This document shows, piece after piece, positions 37,508 to 45,699 of a DNA stretch of 64,000 nucleotides (within the stretch, counting starts at the first letter, position 1; every line of letters starts with the position of its first letter). A program made the translations under genes and the position numbers. The stretch comes from Halovivax cerinus (GTDB lineage Archaea; Halobacteriota; Halobacteria; Halobacteriales; Natrialbaceae). The DNA is taken from the NCBI RefSeq assembly GCF_024498195.1, contig NZ_CP101824.1, positions 2,728,001 through 2,792,000 of the forward strand, in the 5' to 3' direction. Below the pieces are notes generated by a model. That model was not told where the DNA came from. It saw nothing but the letters and a program-made list of their open reading frames with translations, and searched no databases.

Positions 37508-37514
37508 GAGGTGA
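37508..37514 (+). promoter_or_regulatory. Shine-Dalgarno site of rpl7ae
   Basis: GAGGTGA, complementary to the 16S 3' end, lies 7 nt before the ATG at 37522. It overlaps sequence that can pair with CTCCTA upstream. Confidence 0.8.
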
Positions 37515-37521
37515 ACAACCA

Positions 37522-37884
37522 ATGTCAGTCTACGTCACTATCGACGTCCCGGCCGACCTTCAAGAGGACGCCCTCGAGGCCCTCGAAGTCGCCCGAGACA
37601 CAGGACGCGTAAAGAAAGGAACGAACGAAACCACGAAAGCGATCGAGCGCGGCAACGCCGACCTCGTCTACGTCGCCGAAGACGTCTCCCCCGAGGAGAT
37701 CGTCATGCACCTGCCCGAACTCGCCGACGAGAAGGGTATTCCGGTCGTCTTCGTCGAGACCCAGGACGACGTCGGTCACGCCGCCGGCCTCGAAGTCGGC
37801 TCCGCCGCCGCCGCGATCGTCGACACCGGCGATGCCGACGACGACGTCGATGACATCGCTGGCAAGATCGAGGACCTCGAGTGA
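37522..37884 (+). CDS. rpl7ae: 50S ribosomal protein L7Ae
   Basis: A 120-residue L7Ae, which binds kink-turns in 23S rRNA, box C/D and H/ACA guide RNAs and archaeal RNase P. The RNA-binding signature [18 protein letters not shown] and the [17 protein letters not shown] region are intact. It has a long structured leader with a clear ribosome-binding site. It heads the archaeal operon L7Ae-S28e-L24e-Ndk. Confidence 0.96.
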   Translation: MSVYVTIDVPADLQEDALEALEVARDTGRVKKGTNETTKAIERGNADLVYVAEDVSPEEIVMHLPELADEKGIPVVFVETQDDVGHAAGLEVGSAAAAIVDTGDADDDVDDIAGKIEDLE

Positions 37885-37895
37885 GGTGATCAGAG

Positions 37896-38120
37896 ATGAG
37901 CGCTGAAGAGGGTGAAAGCGGCTCCACGCCCGCCGAAGTCATCGAGATCGTCGGCAAGACCGGCATGCACGGCGAAGCCATGCAGGTCAAGTGTCGGATC
38001 AAGGAGGGCGAGAACCAGGGTCGCATCATCACTCGCAACTGCCTCGGGCCGGTCCGCGAGGGGGACGTCCTCCAGCTACGCGAGACCGCACGCGAGGCCG
38101 ATTCGATCGGAGGACAGTGA
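37896..38120 (+). CDS. rps28e: 30S ribosomal protein S28e
   Basis: A 74-residue S28e, a small OB-fold protein at the mRNA exit of the 30S subunit. Core motifs: [19 protein letters not shown] and [19 protein letters not shown] Shine-Dalgarno GAGGTGAT lies at 37881-37888 with 7-nt spacing. It lies 11 bp after rpl7ae and 2 bp before rpl24e. Confidence 0.96.
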   Translation: MSAEEGESGSTPAEVIEIVGKTGMHGEAMQVKCRIKEGENQGRIITRNCLGPVREGDVLQLRETAREADSIGGQ

Positions 38121-38122
38121 CG

Positions 38123-38572
38123 ATGGTCGAGACACGAACCTGCGATTACACGGGCGAAGAGATCGAACCCGGGACGGGCATCATGTACGTCCGGACCGAC
38201 GGGACCGTGCTCCACTTCGTCGACTCGAAAGCAGAGAAGAACTACCTGATGGGCCGCGAACCGCGCGACCTTGAGTGGACCGAGGAGGGCCGTCGAGGCA
38301 AGGAGTCGACGCGAGCAGCGGAGACCGAGGCGACTCCCGACGACGCCGAACCCGGATCGGATGACGCCGAGGACGCGGACACGGAGACCCAAGAATCCGG
38401 CGACGTGGACGAAGCCTCCGACGACGCAGACGCACCAACCGACGGTGACGAATCCGACACCGCGTCGGACGAAGACACCGAAGAATCCGACACCCAATCG
38501 GACGGTGACGGTGACGAATCCGACACCGCCGCTGACGACGACGCCGAGGATTCCGAGGAGGCCGAGGCATGA
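38123..38572 (+). CDS. rpl24e: 50S ribosomal protein L24e with long acidic tail
   Basis: The first ~60 residues are L24e ([19 protein letters not shown] through [17 protein letters not shown]). The remaining ~85 residues are almost only Asp, Glu, Ser, Thr and Ala, with repeated SDTxSDxDTEESDT-like units. Typical L24e is about 60-70 residues with a four-Cys zinc finger; here only C7 remains, while the other three zinc positions are Thr, Val and Ala, so zinc binding is lost. GGAGG precedes the start. Its stop overlaps ndk by ATGA, which argues that the tail is really translated. Confidence 0.93.
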   Translation: MVETRTCDYTGEEIEPGTGIMYVRTDGTVLHFVDSKAEKNYLMGREPRDLEWTEEGRRGKESTRAAETEATPDDAEPGSDDAEDADTETQESGDVDEASDDADAPTDGDESDTASDEDTEESDTQSDGDGDESDTAADDDAEDSEEAEA

Positions 38573-39033
38573 CCGATGACGAACGCACGTTCGTGATGGT
38601 CAAGCCCGACGCCTTCGCACGCGGACTTGTCGGCGAGGTCGTCTCTCGACTCGAAGATCGCGGGCTCAAACTCGTCGGCCTCAAGGTCGAGAACATGCCC
38701 CGCGACCGGGCCGAAGAGCACTACGCGGAACACGAGGACAAGCCCTTCTACGACGACCTGGTCGACTTCATCACGTCCGGTCCGGTCGTCCCCATGGTCT
38801 GGGAGGGACAGGACGCGACGCGACAGGTCCGCCAGATGATCGGCGAGACCGACCCGCTCGAGGCGGCACCCGGAACGATCCGCGGTGACTACGCACTCGA
38901 CCTCGGTCGGAACGTCGTTCACGCGGCGGACAACGAAGACGTGGGCGCGAACGAGCGCGAGATCGCGATCCACTTCGACGAGGACGAGCTGGTCGAGTAC
39001 GACCAGCACGACGCCTCGTGGCTCTACGAGTAG
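38569..39033 (+). CDS. ndk: nucleoside diphosphate kinase
   Basis: A 154-residue Ndk, which transfers the gamma phosphate between nucleoside tri- and diphosphates through a phospho-His. N-terminal [18 protein letters not shown] and the catalytic RNVVHAADN (His near 118) are intact. The start overlaps L24e by 4 bp. Ndk following L24e is a conserved archaeal arrangement. Length normal. Confidence 0.96.
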   Translation: MTDDERTFVMVKPDAFARGLVGEVVSRLEDRGLKLVGLKVENMPRDRAEEHYAEHEDKPFYDDLVDFITSGPVVPMVWEGQDATRQVRQMIGETDPLEAAPGTIRGDYALDLGRNVVHAADNEDVGANEREIAIHFDEDELVEYDQHDASWLYE

Positions 39034-39206
39034 TCGCCCCGAGTTACTGGGGCCTCTCATCCAGTGTGCGAACTGACGATTCGATAGCGTAGTCTCTTCT
39101 TTGCCGGTGTAACCGTTAACACGTGGACCGTCGTGGGTCCCGGTGAGGAGTTCGCGGGAATCCAACCGCCGGATCCGTTGCGCTGTGGTATCGTTTCACT
39201 CCTCAA

Positions 39207-39216
39207 CGTTTAACAC
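39207..39216 (+). promoter_or_regulatory. TATA box of sod
   Basis: CGTTTAACAC predicts a start near 39237, about a dozen bases before the ATG at 39250. Confidence 0.5.
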
Positions 39217-39249
39217 TCGCGCGAACGAACACCTCTTCGGGTGTCCACA

Positions 39250-39852
39250 ATGACCGAACACGAACTTCCACCACTTCCGTACGACTACGACGCGCTCGAA
39301 CCATCGATTTCCGAACAGGTCGTCACCTGGCATCACGACACGCACCACCAGGGCTACGTCAACGGGCTGAACGCGGCCGAAGAGACCCTCGCCGAGAACC
39401 GTGAGAGCGGTGACTTCGGCAGTTCGCCCGGTGCCATCGGGAACGTGACCCACAACGGCAGTGGGCACTACCTCCACACGATGTTCTGGGAGAACATGTC
39501 CCCCAACGGCGGCGGCGAACCCGAGGGTGACCTCGCCGACCGCATCGAGGAGGACTTCGGTTCCTACGAGGGCTGGAAGGGCGAATTCGAGGCCGCAGCC
39601 GGCGCTGCCGGTGGCTGGGCGCTCCTCGTCTACGATCCCGTCTCGAAGCAGCTCCGTAACATCGTCGTCGACAAGCACGACCAGGGCGCGCTCTGGGGAT
39701 CCCACCCGATCCTCGCGCTCGACGTCTGGGAACACTCGTACTACTACGACTACGGTCCGGACCGCGGCGACTTCATCGACAGCTTCTTCGACGTCGTCAA
39801 CTGGGACTCCGTCGCGGAGGAGTACCAGAAGTGTCTGGATCACTTCGAGTAA
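39250..39852 (+). CDS. sod: superoxide dismutase (Mn/Fe)
   Basis: A 200-residue Mn/Fe superoxide dismutase. Metal ligands are visible in TWHHDTHHQGYVNGLN (His), SGHYLHTMFWENM (His) and the C-terminal DVWEHSYYYDYG (Asp, His). Halophilic Mn-SODs start MTEHELPPLPYDYDAL, so the ATG at 39250 is preferred over a GTG nine bases earlier. It is monocistronic and probably responds to oxygen. Confidence 0.95.
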   Translation: MTEHELPPLPYDYDALEPSISEQVVTWHHDTHHQGYVNGLNAAEETLAENRESGDFGSSPGAIGNVTHNGSGHYLHTMFWENMSPNGGGEPEGDLADRIEEDFGSYEGWKGEFEAAAGAAGGWALLVYDPVSKQLRNIVVDKHDQGALWGSHPILALDVWEHSYYYDYGPDRGDFIDSFFDVVNWDSVAEEYQKCLDHFE

Positions 39853-39996
39853 CTGCCCGACCGACAGCGTCGAACTCCGTATTTTATCGCCACCCGTCCC
39901 CGAGCGACTGCACCGGGGTGCACCGATCGTCGGCGGACGACGTCCGTCGTCGGCACTGCCGGGGGTTTTAGGACCCATCCGTTCGTAGCCGGGGGT

Positions 39997-40263
39997 ATGC
40001 CACGACCGAAATCGTCGTTCGAGGAGACCTACCCCTGTGACTTCTACGAACCCGAGGATCTCATGGAGTCGGGACAGCTGTACACGGTTTACGAGATTGC
40101 CAGACTCCTCCAGGGCCTGGAGCCGACCGCAGAACTCGATCGGGAGACAGAAGATATCTTGCTCGACTGGGCGATCCCGTGGATCATGATCAACGCAGAC
40201 GATCTCGTGGTCGCGGAACCCCAATCCGACGACGAGCCAGGCTACTACGGGTTGGCTGACTGA
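39997..40263 (+). CDS. small acidic conserved protein
   Basis: An 88-residue acidic protein with YPCDFYEPEDLMESGQLYTVYEIARLLQ and a predicted helix-rich core; possibly the haloarchaeal DUF5827 family (from memory). A TATA-like GGGTTTTAGG near 39963 gives leaderless spacing. It stands alone between sod and the MBL hydrolase. Its single Cys is not part of a motif. Function unknown. Confidence 0.75.
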   Translation: MPRPKSSFEETYPCDFYEPEDLMESGQLYTVYEIARLLQGLEPTAELDRETEDILLDWAIPWIMINADDLVVAEPQSDDEPGYYGLAD

Positions 40264-40406
40264 CGGGCGACTCGGTCTGGCTGACGGTTTCTCCGTCGTT
40301 CGGACCCGGTACCTGTCGAACGACGAACGGCCGTCCGCTCGCGGACCTGCGATAGATTCGTTGGTGGCCTCGTCGAGTCGGACTGTCGGTGACGGAGACC
40401 GATTCC

Positions 40407-40985
40407 TCAGTGGCGTCGAGCCATCCGAGCCGCGAGCGAGACGTGTTCTGCGGGATCGTCGGTCACGCTCGGGCCGTGACCGGCGTGGAGTTCCCGCAGG
40501 CTATCGTCGATGGTCGACGCGAGCCGATCGATGCTATCGATCAGCGTCGCACGGTCTCCTTCGGGGAGGTCGGTACGTCCGAACCCACCGTTCTGGAAGA
40601 CGAGGTCGCCGGCGAAGAGGATCCCCGCTTCGGCGGCGTACAGACACAGGTGATCGTCCTTGTGTCCGGGTGTGTGGATGGCTACGTAGTCGTGATCGCC
40701 GAGCCGTATCCCCTCGCCATCCGCGAGTTCGTCCGTGACGCCGTCGGCCGTGACGTCGAATCCGCGGACGGGCACGTCGAACCGATCCGTCACGTCCGAC
40801 AGGGCACCGACGTGGTCCGGATGGGTGTGGGTCAGTACCACTTCGTCGATAGCGTCGACGTGAGACTCGATCGCGTCGACGACGTCGAAGTTCGCCCCGG
40901 TATCGACCACCACTCGCCGGTCGCCGTCGACGAGGAACGCGTTGCTGGTGAACGCCGTTTCCGCCGCGGCGAGGTTCACGATCAT
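40407..40985 (-). CDS. MBL-fold metallo-hydrolase
   Basis: A 192-residue metallo-beta-lactamase-fold hydrolase. The zinc motif THTHPDHVG near 52-60, IHTPGHKDDH near 108-117, FAGDLVF and a C-terminal AGHGPS are all present, so the two-metal site is intact. The family includes glyoxalase II and other thioesterases; the size and lack of extra domains do not decide the substrate. The start at 40985 (MIVNLAAAETAF) is chosen; the open frame continues 137 codons upstream with non-coding character. It is divergent from the next gene. Confidence 0.9.
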   Translation of the reverse strand: MIVNLAAAETAFTSNAFLVDGDRRVVVDTGANFDVVDAIESHVDAIDEVVLTHTHPDHVGALSDVTDRFDVPVRGFDVTADGVTDELADGEGIRLGDHDYVAIHTPGHKDDHLCLYAAEAGILFAGDLVFQNGGFGRTDLPEGDRATLIDSIDRLASTIDDSLRELHAGHGPSVTDDPAEHVSLAARMARRH

Positions 40986-41130
40986 GGGTCGACTAGGACG
41001 GACACTCGTTTGTGCGTGTCGACTACCGATCGAGTCGTCGGAGAACGGCTCTCGATTCGACGATGTGATACGTCCTGATGGGGTTTCCGATTCACAACCT
41101 CTATGGGGGGTCCCGCCGAACTCCCCACGA

Positions 41131-42336
41131 ATGAAACGGTCGCTTGCTGTGATCCTGGTCGCGGTGGTCGCGTCAGGTCTGCTGGTGAGCGTCGTTCTCG
41201 TCTCGATGACCGACCAGCCGTCCGGGGCGCCGTCGCCGATCAACGAAACGGCGACGACGGCGGTAAACTCGACCGTCGCGACGTCAGCACAGGAGTTCGA
41301 CCGGACCACGTTCGACATCAGTGTCGCCGAAGACGGGTCAGCGAGGTGGACGTTCGAATACGAACGGACGCTCGAGTCGACGGAGGAGGTCGACAACTTC
41401 GAGGCCTACGCGAGTCGGTTCGAGTCCGAAGAGACCGACCTCTACACGAAGTTCACGGAACAGGCCACGGCGCTCGTCACGGACGGCCAACGCTACACCG
41501 ACCGTGAAATGGCGGCGACGGACTTCAATCGGACGGCCCGTGTCGAGCGATCGGTCAATACGAACGGCGTCGTCGAGATGTCGTTTACCTGGGAGGGATT
41601 CGCCGCGACGGAATCCGGGCGAGTCGTCGTGTCCGACGTCTTCGAGGGCGGGTTCTACATCATGGCCGATCAGAAGTTGCGCATTCGGGCCGGGGACGGC
41701 CTCGCGTTCGATCAAGTGTACCCGGACCCGGAGGCACGGTTCCCCGAACTGCACGAACGCGACCAGGTGGTCTGGCGAGGGGAACGTGAGTTCATCAGCG
41801 GTCGGCCGTACGTCGTTCTCGTCCCGGAGGAGAGTGCTGGGGCGACCGGCGAGCAGGACTCCATTTCCACGCCGGTCGCGATCGGTGGTGCAATCGTGGG
41901 TCTCGGACTGGTTGCTGGGCTCGCGCTGGCAGTCGCGAGACGACACCGGTATCCGGATATATTCGCATCCCTCCCCTCCCCCTTCGAAACGCAGGAAACT
42001 GCCACCGGCGACGAAGGTGGACCGCCACCGGCCGACACGGGAGCGGCTCGCGAACCGGGCCAGGGGACGGATTCGACGAGTCCGATCTCCGACGCCGAAC
42101 TCATGACGGACGAAGATCGCGTGGTCTCGTTACTCACCGAGAACGGCGGTCGCATGAAGCAGGTACAGATCGTCGAGGAGACCGACTGGTCGAAGTCGAA
42201 GGTCAGTATGTTGCTCTCGGAGATGGAGTCCGAAGGGACGATCAGCAAACTCCGCGTCGGCCGCGAGAACATCATCAGTCTCGATGGCTTCGAACCGGAA
42301 GCCGCGCGTTCGCCACACGAGAACGACTCCCGCTGA
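41131..42336 (+). CDS. membrane-anchored winged-HTH protein (DUF7345/DUF7343-like)
   Basis: A 401-residue protein: N-terminal signal/TM helix (about 5-27), an extracellular beta-rich domain of about 200 residues with acidic surface, a second TM helix (about 249-273), a disordered linker, and a C-terminal winged helix (about 327-385) with MKQVQIVEETDWSKSKVSMLLSEME. It thus carries a DNA-binding domain directly joined to an outward sensor through one membrane crossing. Similar haloarchaeal proteins are annotated by DUF numbers (recalled from memory). The start at 41131 puts the TM helix at the N-terminus. Confidence 0.85.
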   Translation: MKRSLAVILVAVVASGLLVSVVLVSMTDQPSGAPSPINETATTAVNSTVATSAQEFDRTTFDISVAEDGSARWTFEYERTLESTEEVDNFEAYASRFESEETDLYTKFTEQATALVTDGQRYTDREMAATDFNRTARVERSVNTNGVVEMSFTWEGFAATESGRVVVSDVFEGGFYIMADQKLRIRAGDGLAFDQVYPDPEARFPELHERDQVVWRGEREFISGRPYVVLVPEESAGATGEQDSISTPVAIGGAIVGLGLVAGLALAVARRHRYPDIFASLPSPFETQETATGDEGGPPPADTGAAREPGQGTDSTSPISDAELMTDEDRVVSLLTENGGRMKQVQIVEETDWSKSKVSMLLSEMESEGTISKLRVGRENIISLDGFEPEAARSPHENDSR

Positions 42337-42353
42337 CGGCCTTGAAACGGAAC

Positions 42354-42361
42354 GCTTAAAC
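42354..42361 (+). promoter_or_regulatory. TATA box upstream of tRNA-Glu
   Basis: GCTTAAAC predicts a start near 42385, giving a 5' leader of about 35 nt to be removed by RNase P. Confidence 0.45.
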
Positions 42362-42419
42362 TGGTTTCCCCGCAACTATTGAGTAGACACGTCGACCCCT
42401 CCGCGGGATGGGCGTGCGG

Positions 42420-42494
42420 GCTCCGTTGGTGTAGTCCGGCCAATCATCTTGCCCTCTCACGGCAAGGACCAGGGTTCGAATCCCTGACGGAGCA
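42420..42494 (+). tRNA. tRNA-Glu (anticodon CUC)
   Basis: The acceptor stem GCTCCGT pairs with ACGGAGC at 42487-42493, with A as discriminator. The anticodon arm TTGCC-CTCTCAC-GGCAA carries CTC, and the TPsiC sequence is GGTTCGAATCC. There is no intron. Its 3' end is repeated 110 bp downstream. Confidence 0.97.
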
Positions 42495-42496
42495 CT
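42473..42496 (+). repeat. att-like copy 1 at the 3' end of tRNA-Glu
   Basis: GGTTCGAATCCCTGACGGAG plus CACT, 24 bp, covers the TPsiC arm and acceptor stem of the tRNA and two following bases. An identical copy occurs at 42583-42606, the pattern left by a tyrosine-integrase element at a tRNA gene. Confidence 0.85.
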
Positions 42497-42582
42497 TTGC
42501 TGCGAACGAACGTGAGCAGCAAATGCGACCCTGGATTCGAATCAGACCAGTCGCGCGCAGCGAAGCGAGCACGTCTGGGCGT

Positions 42583-42606
42583 GGTTCGAATCCCTGACGG
42601 AGCACT
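42583..42606 (+). repeat. att-like copy 2, downstream of tRNA-Glu
   Basis: Exact 24-bp copy of 42473-42496. Only about 86 bp separate the two copies and no integrase gene is present, so this looks like a scar after loss of an element or a small duplication. Confidence 0.85.
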
Positions 42607-42652
42607 ACAGCGAACGAGTTTTGCGAGTGAAATAAGCGCGCCCGGGTGGGTG

Positions 42653-43129
42653 TTAGCGGAGCGGAGTCACAGCCCGCACGGCGACGTTGTGCGGTTCGAA
42701 ACGAAGTGAGAACCGCGAAACGCGAACGATACCGGCTGCAGGCGGTTCACATACTCGGTGGCGCACGAGTTTTGCGTGCCGTCGGGCGGTCGGCACCCGC
42801 CGACGACCGGAACGGGGTCGATCCGACCGCGAGATCGCTGCGCACAACTCGACGACGCCCGGGGAGGAACTGAGAGCCATTCTGCAACGTAGCACCTGGA
42901 GCGTCTCGGCAGTCGGCCACTGATTCATTCGATACCCTTCGACGAGGTGTATTAGCGCCAGTATCCCCAGAAACGCGGTAACCGCCCCTCCGAGCGCCAC
43001 GACCCCGTCACCCGGTGCGAGCAACACCATGATACCGAATCCGATCACGGCTGAGGCGATACGTATCAACGCACGTTCTGGACCAGACATTTCATCTGGA
43101 GAGGTGTGTGGTGACAGTACCGATACCAT
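42653..43129 (-). pseudogene. truncated or extended small membrane-protein gene
   Basis: The first ~75 residues look real: a short N-terminus, then hydrophobic IRIASAVIGFGIMVLLAPG and AVTAFLGILALIHLVEGYRM (two TM helices). After about residue 80 the translation becomes Arg- and Ser-rich and unlike a folded protein, and it overlaps the repeat-rich sequence beside the att-like scar. A start at 43129, or at 43090, is possible; a TATA-like run lies about 25 nt before 43129. I infer a gene whose 3' part was replaced by other sequence. Confidence 0.4.
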
Positions 43130-43341
43130 TGCTGCGATTTACGTCTTAGTATTGTATGTTCTATACGATGTGTGTATGTGTGTGTGGTCAGCCAGTATTA
43201 CTATTCTGTATGTAACACAGATACTTCTACCTACCACTCCTTCCGACAGTACCGTTGTTGTACTAGTAGCGTCCAGGCGGCATAGATTGAGTCGCGACGC
43301 CAGACTTCTCCGACCTGGGTGGGATCGACCGTCGCCAATAC

Positions 43342-43350
43342 GGTATAAAT
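43342..43350 (+). promoter_or_regulatory. TATA box upstream of the TRAM-domain gene
   Basis: GGTATAAAT predicts a start near 43373, about 40 nt before the ATG at 43414. A second weaker TTAAAG lies at 43374-43379. Confidence 0.5.
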
Positions 43351-43413
43351 CGAGTGCTATTACCGAATGTGTTAAAGACAGTCGGCGGTGTAGACCGATA
43401 CAGTGACTTTCGA

Positions 43414-43845
43414 ATGATAGAAATCGACGACTCCCTCCGGACGGTGTTCACTGGGCGTATCGAACGACGCGACGACGCGTACGTCGTCGAGGTTCCTCGG
43501 TCCGAGGTCGACCACCGATCGGTCACGGCTGGCGAGACGTACCGCGTCGCACTGATCGAGTCGACGAACGCTTCGTCGGGTCCTCCGGACGGGATCGCGG
43601 ACCGACGGGAGACACCATCGAGACCGACGTCGCGACCGGAGCCGCCGGTGACGGAGGGAGAGGAACGCGAGGTGACTATCGAGGCGATTGGCGAGCAGGG
43701 CGACGGGATCGCCAAGGTCGAACGGGGCTACGTCGTGATCGTCGAGGGGGCAACCCCCGGCGATACGCCCACCGTCCGGATCGACGACGTTACGCAGAAC
43801 GTCGCCTTCGCGAGCGTCGTGGACGCCGATCGGGCGATTCGCTGA
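43414..43845 (+). CDS. TRAM-domain RNA-binding protein
   Basis: A 143-residue protein. The C-terminal ~65 residues are a TRAM domain (VTIEAIGEQGDGIAKVERGY and VIVEGATPGDTPTVRID), a small beta-barrel that binds RNA. The first ~50 residues form a separate beta-rich part, and a Pro/Ser/Arg linker lies between. Stand-alone TRAM proteins in archaea act as RNA chaperones related to cold-shock-like roles. The start at 43414 (MIEIDDSLR) is chosen over an earlier GTG. It borders the low-density patch. Confidence 0.88.
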   Translation: MIEIDDSLRTVFTGRIERRDDAYVVEVPRSEVDHRSVTAGETYRVALIESTNASSGPPDGIADRRETPSRPTSRPEPPVTEGEEREVTIEAIGEQGDGIAKVERGYVVIVEGATPGDTPTVRIDDVTQNVAFASVVDADRAIR

Positions 43846-43973
43846 GAGGCGCTCGTCCGTCGACGGTCCCACGCAGGGGGGGCGCCGTGCCACAGAATTC
43901 ACTCCCAGGGTCGTTCGTTCGACCCCGGTTGCCAAGGACCACCTTTTTAGCCCCTCCGTCGTGCAGGACCGGC

Positions 43974-45518
43974 ATGGACGAGTCGGATCTGGTCACGCGA
44001 ACGGCGGACGTGCTCTCGACAGACCCGGATGCGTATCAGTCCGCGGTCGACGAGGAGGCCGTGATGTTGACGGAGGCGCTGGCCGAGGGCGTCTTCGACA
44101 ACCCGCAGGCGATCGTCGGCCTGGAGTACGAGTTTTACGCCGTCGACGCCGACGACGCCTCCCTCGTTCGCGTCCCACGGCGATTACTGGACCTCATCGG
44201 CTTCGAGAAGGAGCTCGGATTGCACAACGCGGAGATGACGACGAGCCCGCAGCCGCTGTCGGCTCACGGGCTCAGGGCGCAGGAGTCCGAGGTCAAGGCG
44301 CGCCTGGAGACCGCGTTGTCGGTGACGAGTACGGAGGACATGCGCCTGGTGAGCGATTCGATGTGGACCATCCCACCCGCCGGCGAGACGGCCCGGGGCT
44401 ACCTCACGGAGAGCGTCGAACGGTCGGTCGAGGTGGACGGGGACGAGCGCAGCCTCCGGTTCGCGGCGAACATGAGCGACTCGGCGCGGTATCACGCGAT
44501 GGCGAACACGGATCGTGCGACGGCAGCGGGGATGCGGATCGACGCTCCACACGTCTCGATGGAGGCAGACACGGTGATGCCCGAGAGTTTGATCACTTCG
44601 ATCCAGCCGCACTACCAGGTTCCCCACGCGGACGATCTCCCGGCGTACTTCAACTACGCGCTCCGGGTCGCCGGGCCGCTGCTCGCGCTCGGGGCCAATT
44701 CACCGTTCTTCCCGCCGGATTGTTACGACGACGGGACGACCGTCGCGGACGCACTCGCCGATGGCTGGCGTGAACACCGGGTCAGCGTGTTCGAGACGGT
44801 GCTAAACGCAGATCGCGAGGAACCGGGGAAGGTCAGGTTTCCGGCCGACCTGGTCTCGACCGAAGAGGCGGTCGATCGCATCGCCGCAGACGATGCGGTC
44901 GTCCCCATGCCGGTCCAGAAACACGGCCGATACGACGACCGGTTCGCCCACCTCAGACGGACCCACGGCACCTACTGGCGGTGGGTGCGCCCCGTCTTCG
45001 ACGGCGTTTCCCGATCGGCGGCCAACGCCAGGATCGAGTTCCGGCCGATCCCCGCCCAGCCGACGGTTCGCGACTCGATCGCCTTCCAGGCGGTCTTTGC
45101 TGGTCTCATGGAGAGCCTCCCCCGGCTCGAACACCCGGTCGCCGACCTGGAGTGGGAGTACGCCCGCGAGAACTTCTACGGCGCGATGCGGGACGGCTTC
45201 GATGCGGAGTTGTTCTGGATCACCAACGACGGCCACGAGACGACCGACGTCGACGCGGTGTTCGCAGACATCCTCGCCTACGCCACGGACGGTCTGACCA
45301 GCCGCGGGCTCTCGAGCACGGAGGCGGCAGCCTACGTGGACCCTCTCCGCAAGCGAGTCAAACGGCGGACGGCTCCAGCCGATTGGAAGCGTGATAGAGT
45401 CCGTGAACTGGCCGACGACGGCGCGACGCTCGCGGAGGCTATCCCGGAGATGCAGCGGGCGTACGTAGACGCCCAGCGCGAGACGATCCTCGAGGGATCC
45501 TTCGCCGACTGGCTCTGA
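43974..45518 (+). CDS. glutamate-cysteine ligase-like (GCS2-related) protein
   Basis: A 514-residue carboxylate-amine ligase-like protein. It has VGLEYEFYAVDADD near the N-terminus (the glutamate/metal-binding LEEE-like strand), NAEMTTSPQPLS, a SARYHAMA segment and RIEFRPIPAQPTVRDSI, all consistent with the GCS2 fold. It is longer than the usual ~360-residue haloarchaeal GshA, so it may be a paralogue rather than the gamma-glutamylcysteine enzyme itself. Start at 43974 is preferred over an upstream ATG. Monocistronic. The reaction is not certain. Confidence 0.75.
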   Translation: MDESDLVTRTADVLSTDPDAYQSAVDEEAVMLTEALAEGVFDNPQAIVGLEYEFYAVDADDASLVRVPRRLLDLIGFEKELGLHNAEMTTSPQPLSAHGLRAQESEVKARLETALSVTSTEDMRLVSDSMWTIPPAGETARGYLTESVERSVEVDGDERSLRFAANMSDSARYHAMANTDRATAAGMRIDAPHVSMEADTVMPESLITSIQPHYQVPHADDLPAYFNYALRVAGPLLALGANSPFFPPDCYDDGTTVADALADGWREHRVSVFETVLNADREEPGKVRFPADLVSTEEAVDRIAADDAVVPMPVQKHGRYDDRFAHLRRTHGTYWRWVRPVFDGVSRSAANARIEFRPIPAQPTVRDSIAFQAVFAGLMESLPRLEHPVADLEWEYARENFYGAMRDGFDAELFWITNDGHETTDVDAVFADILAYATDGLTSRGLSSTEAAAYVDPLRKRVKRRTAPADWKRDRVRELADDGATLAEAIPEMQRAYVDAQRETILEGSFADWL

Positions 45519-45699
45519 GTCGGTTCTCCGCGTCACGGGTCCACGGCGTCACGCTGTCGGTAGTCGATCGGGTCCGCTCTGATATTCGATCCGGTCGAGG
45601 TACGATGACGTGCGAGCCGGCATTGCTGGCGGTGTCACGATTCCGGAGCCGACCACCGGGGCCGCAACACCTTAGCCGCCCCTCCCGCAAGGTCCGTCC

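Larger units (their letters stand above)
37396..37514 (+). promoter_or_regulatory. structured leader of the L7Ae mRNA with alternative pairings
   Basis: CCTACGCG (37396-37403) can pair perfectly with CGCGTAGG (37499-37506). Alternatively CTCCTA (37416-37421) can pair with TAGGAG (37503-37508), part of the ribosome-binding region. A TTGATGA box C-like motif lies at 37407-37413, and hairpins form at 37439-37455 (CCGGAA/TTCCGG) and near 37459-37475. Archaeal L7Ae is known to bind a kink-turn in its own mRNA in some species, so this is a candidate autoregulatory element; the kink-turn geometry itself was not proved. Confidence 0.45.
37074..37521. other. divergent tmcA/rpl7ae gap holding the rpl7ae leader
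   Basis: The 448 bp before rpl7ae contain no convincing gene. The tmcA-proximal half looks non-coding. The second half holds the rpl7ae TATA box (37362-37369) and a predicted leader of about 130 nt with strong secondary structure, a box C-like motif, a short upstream frame and a Shine-Dalgarno site. Confidence 0.7.
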
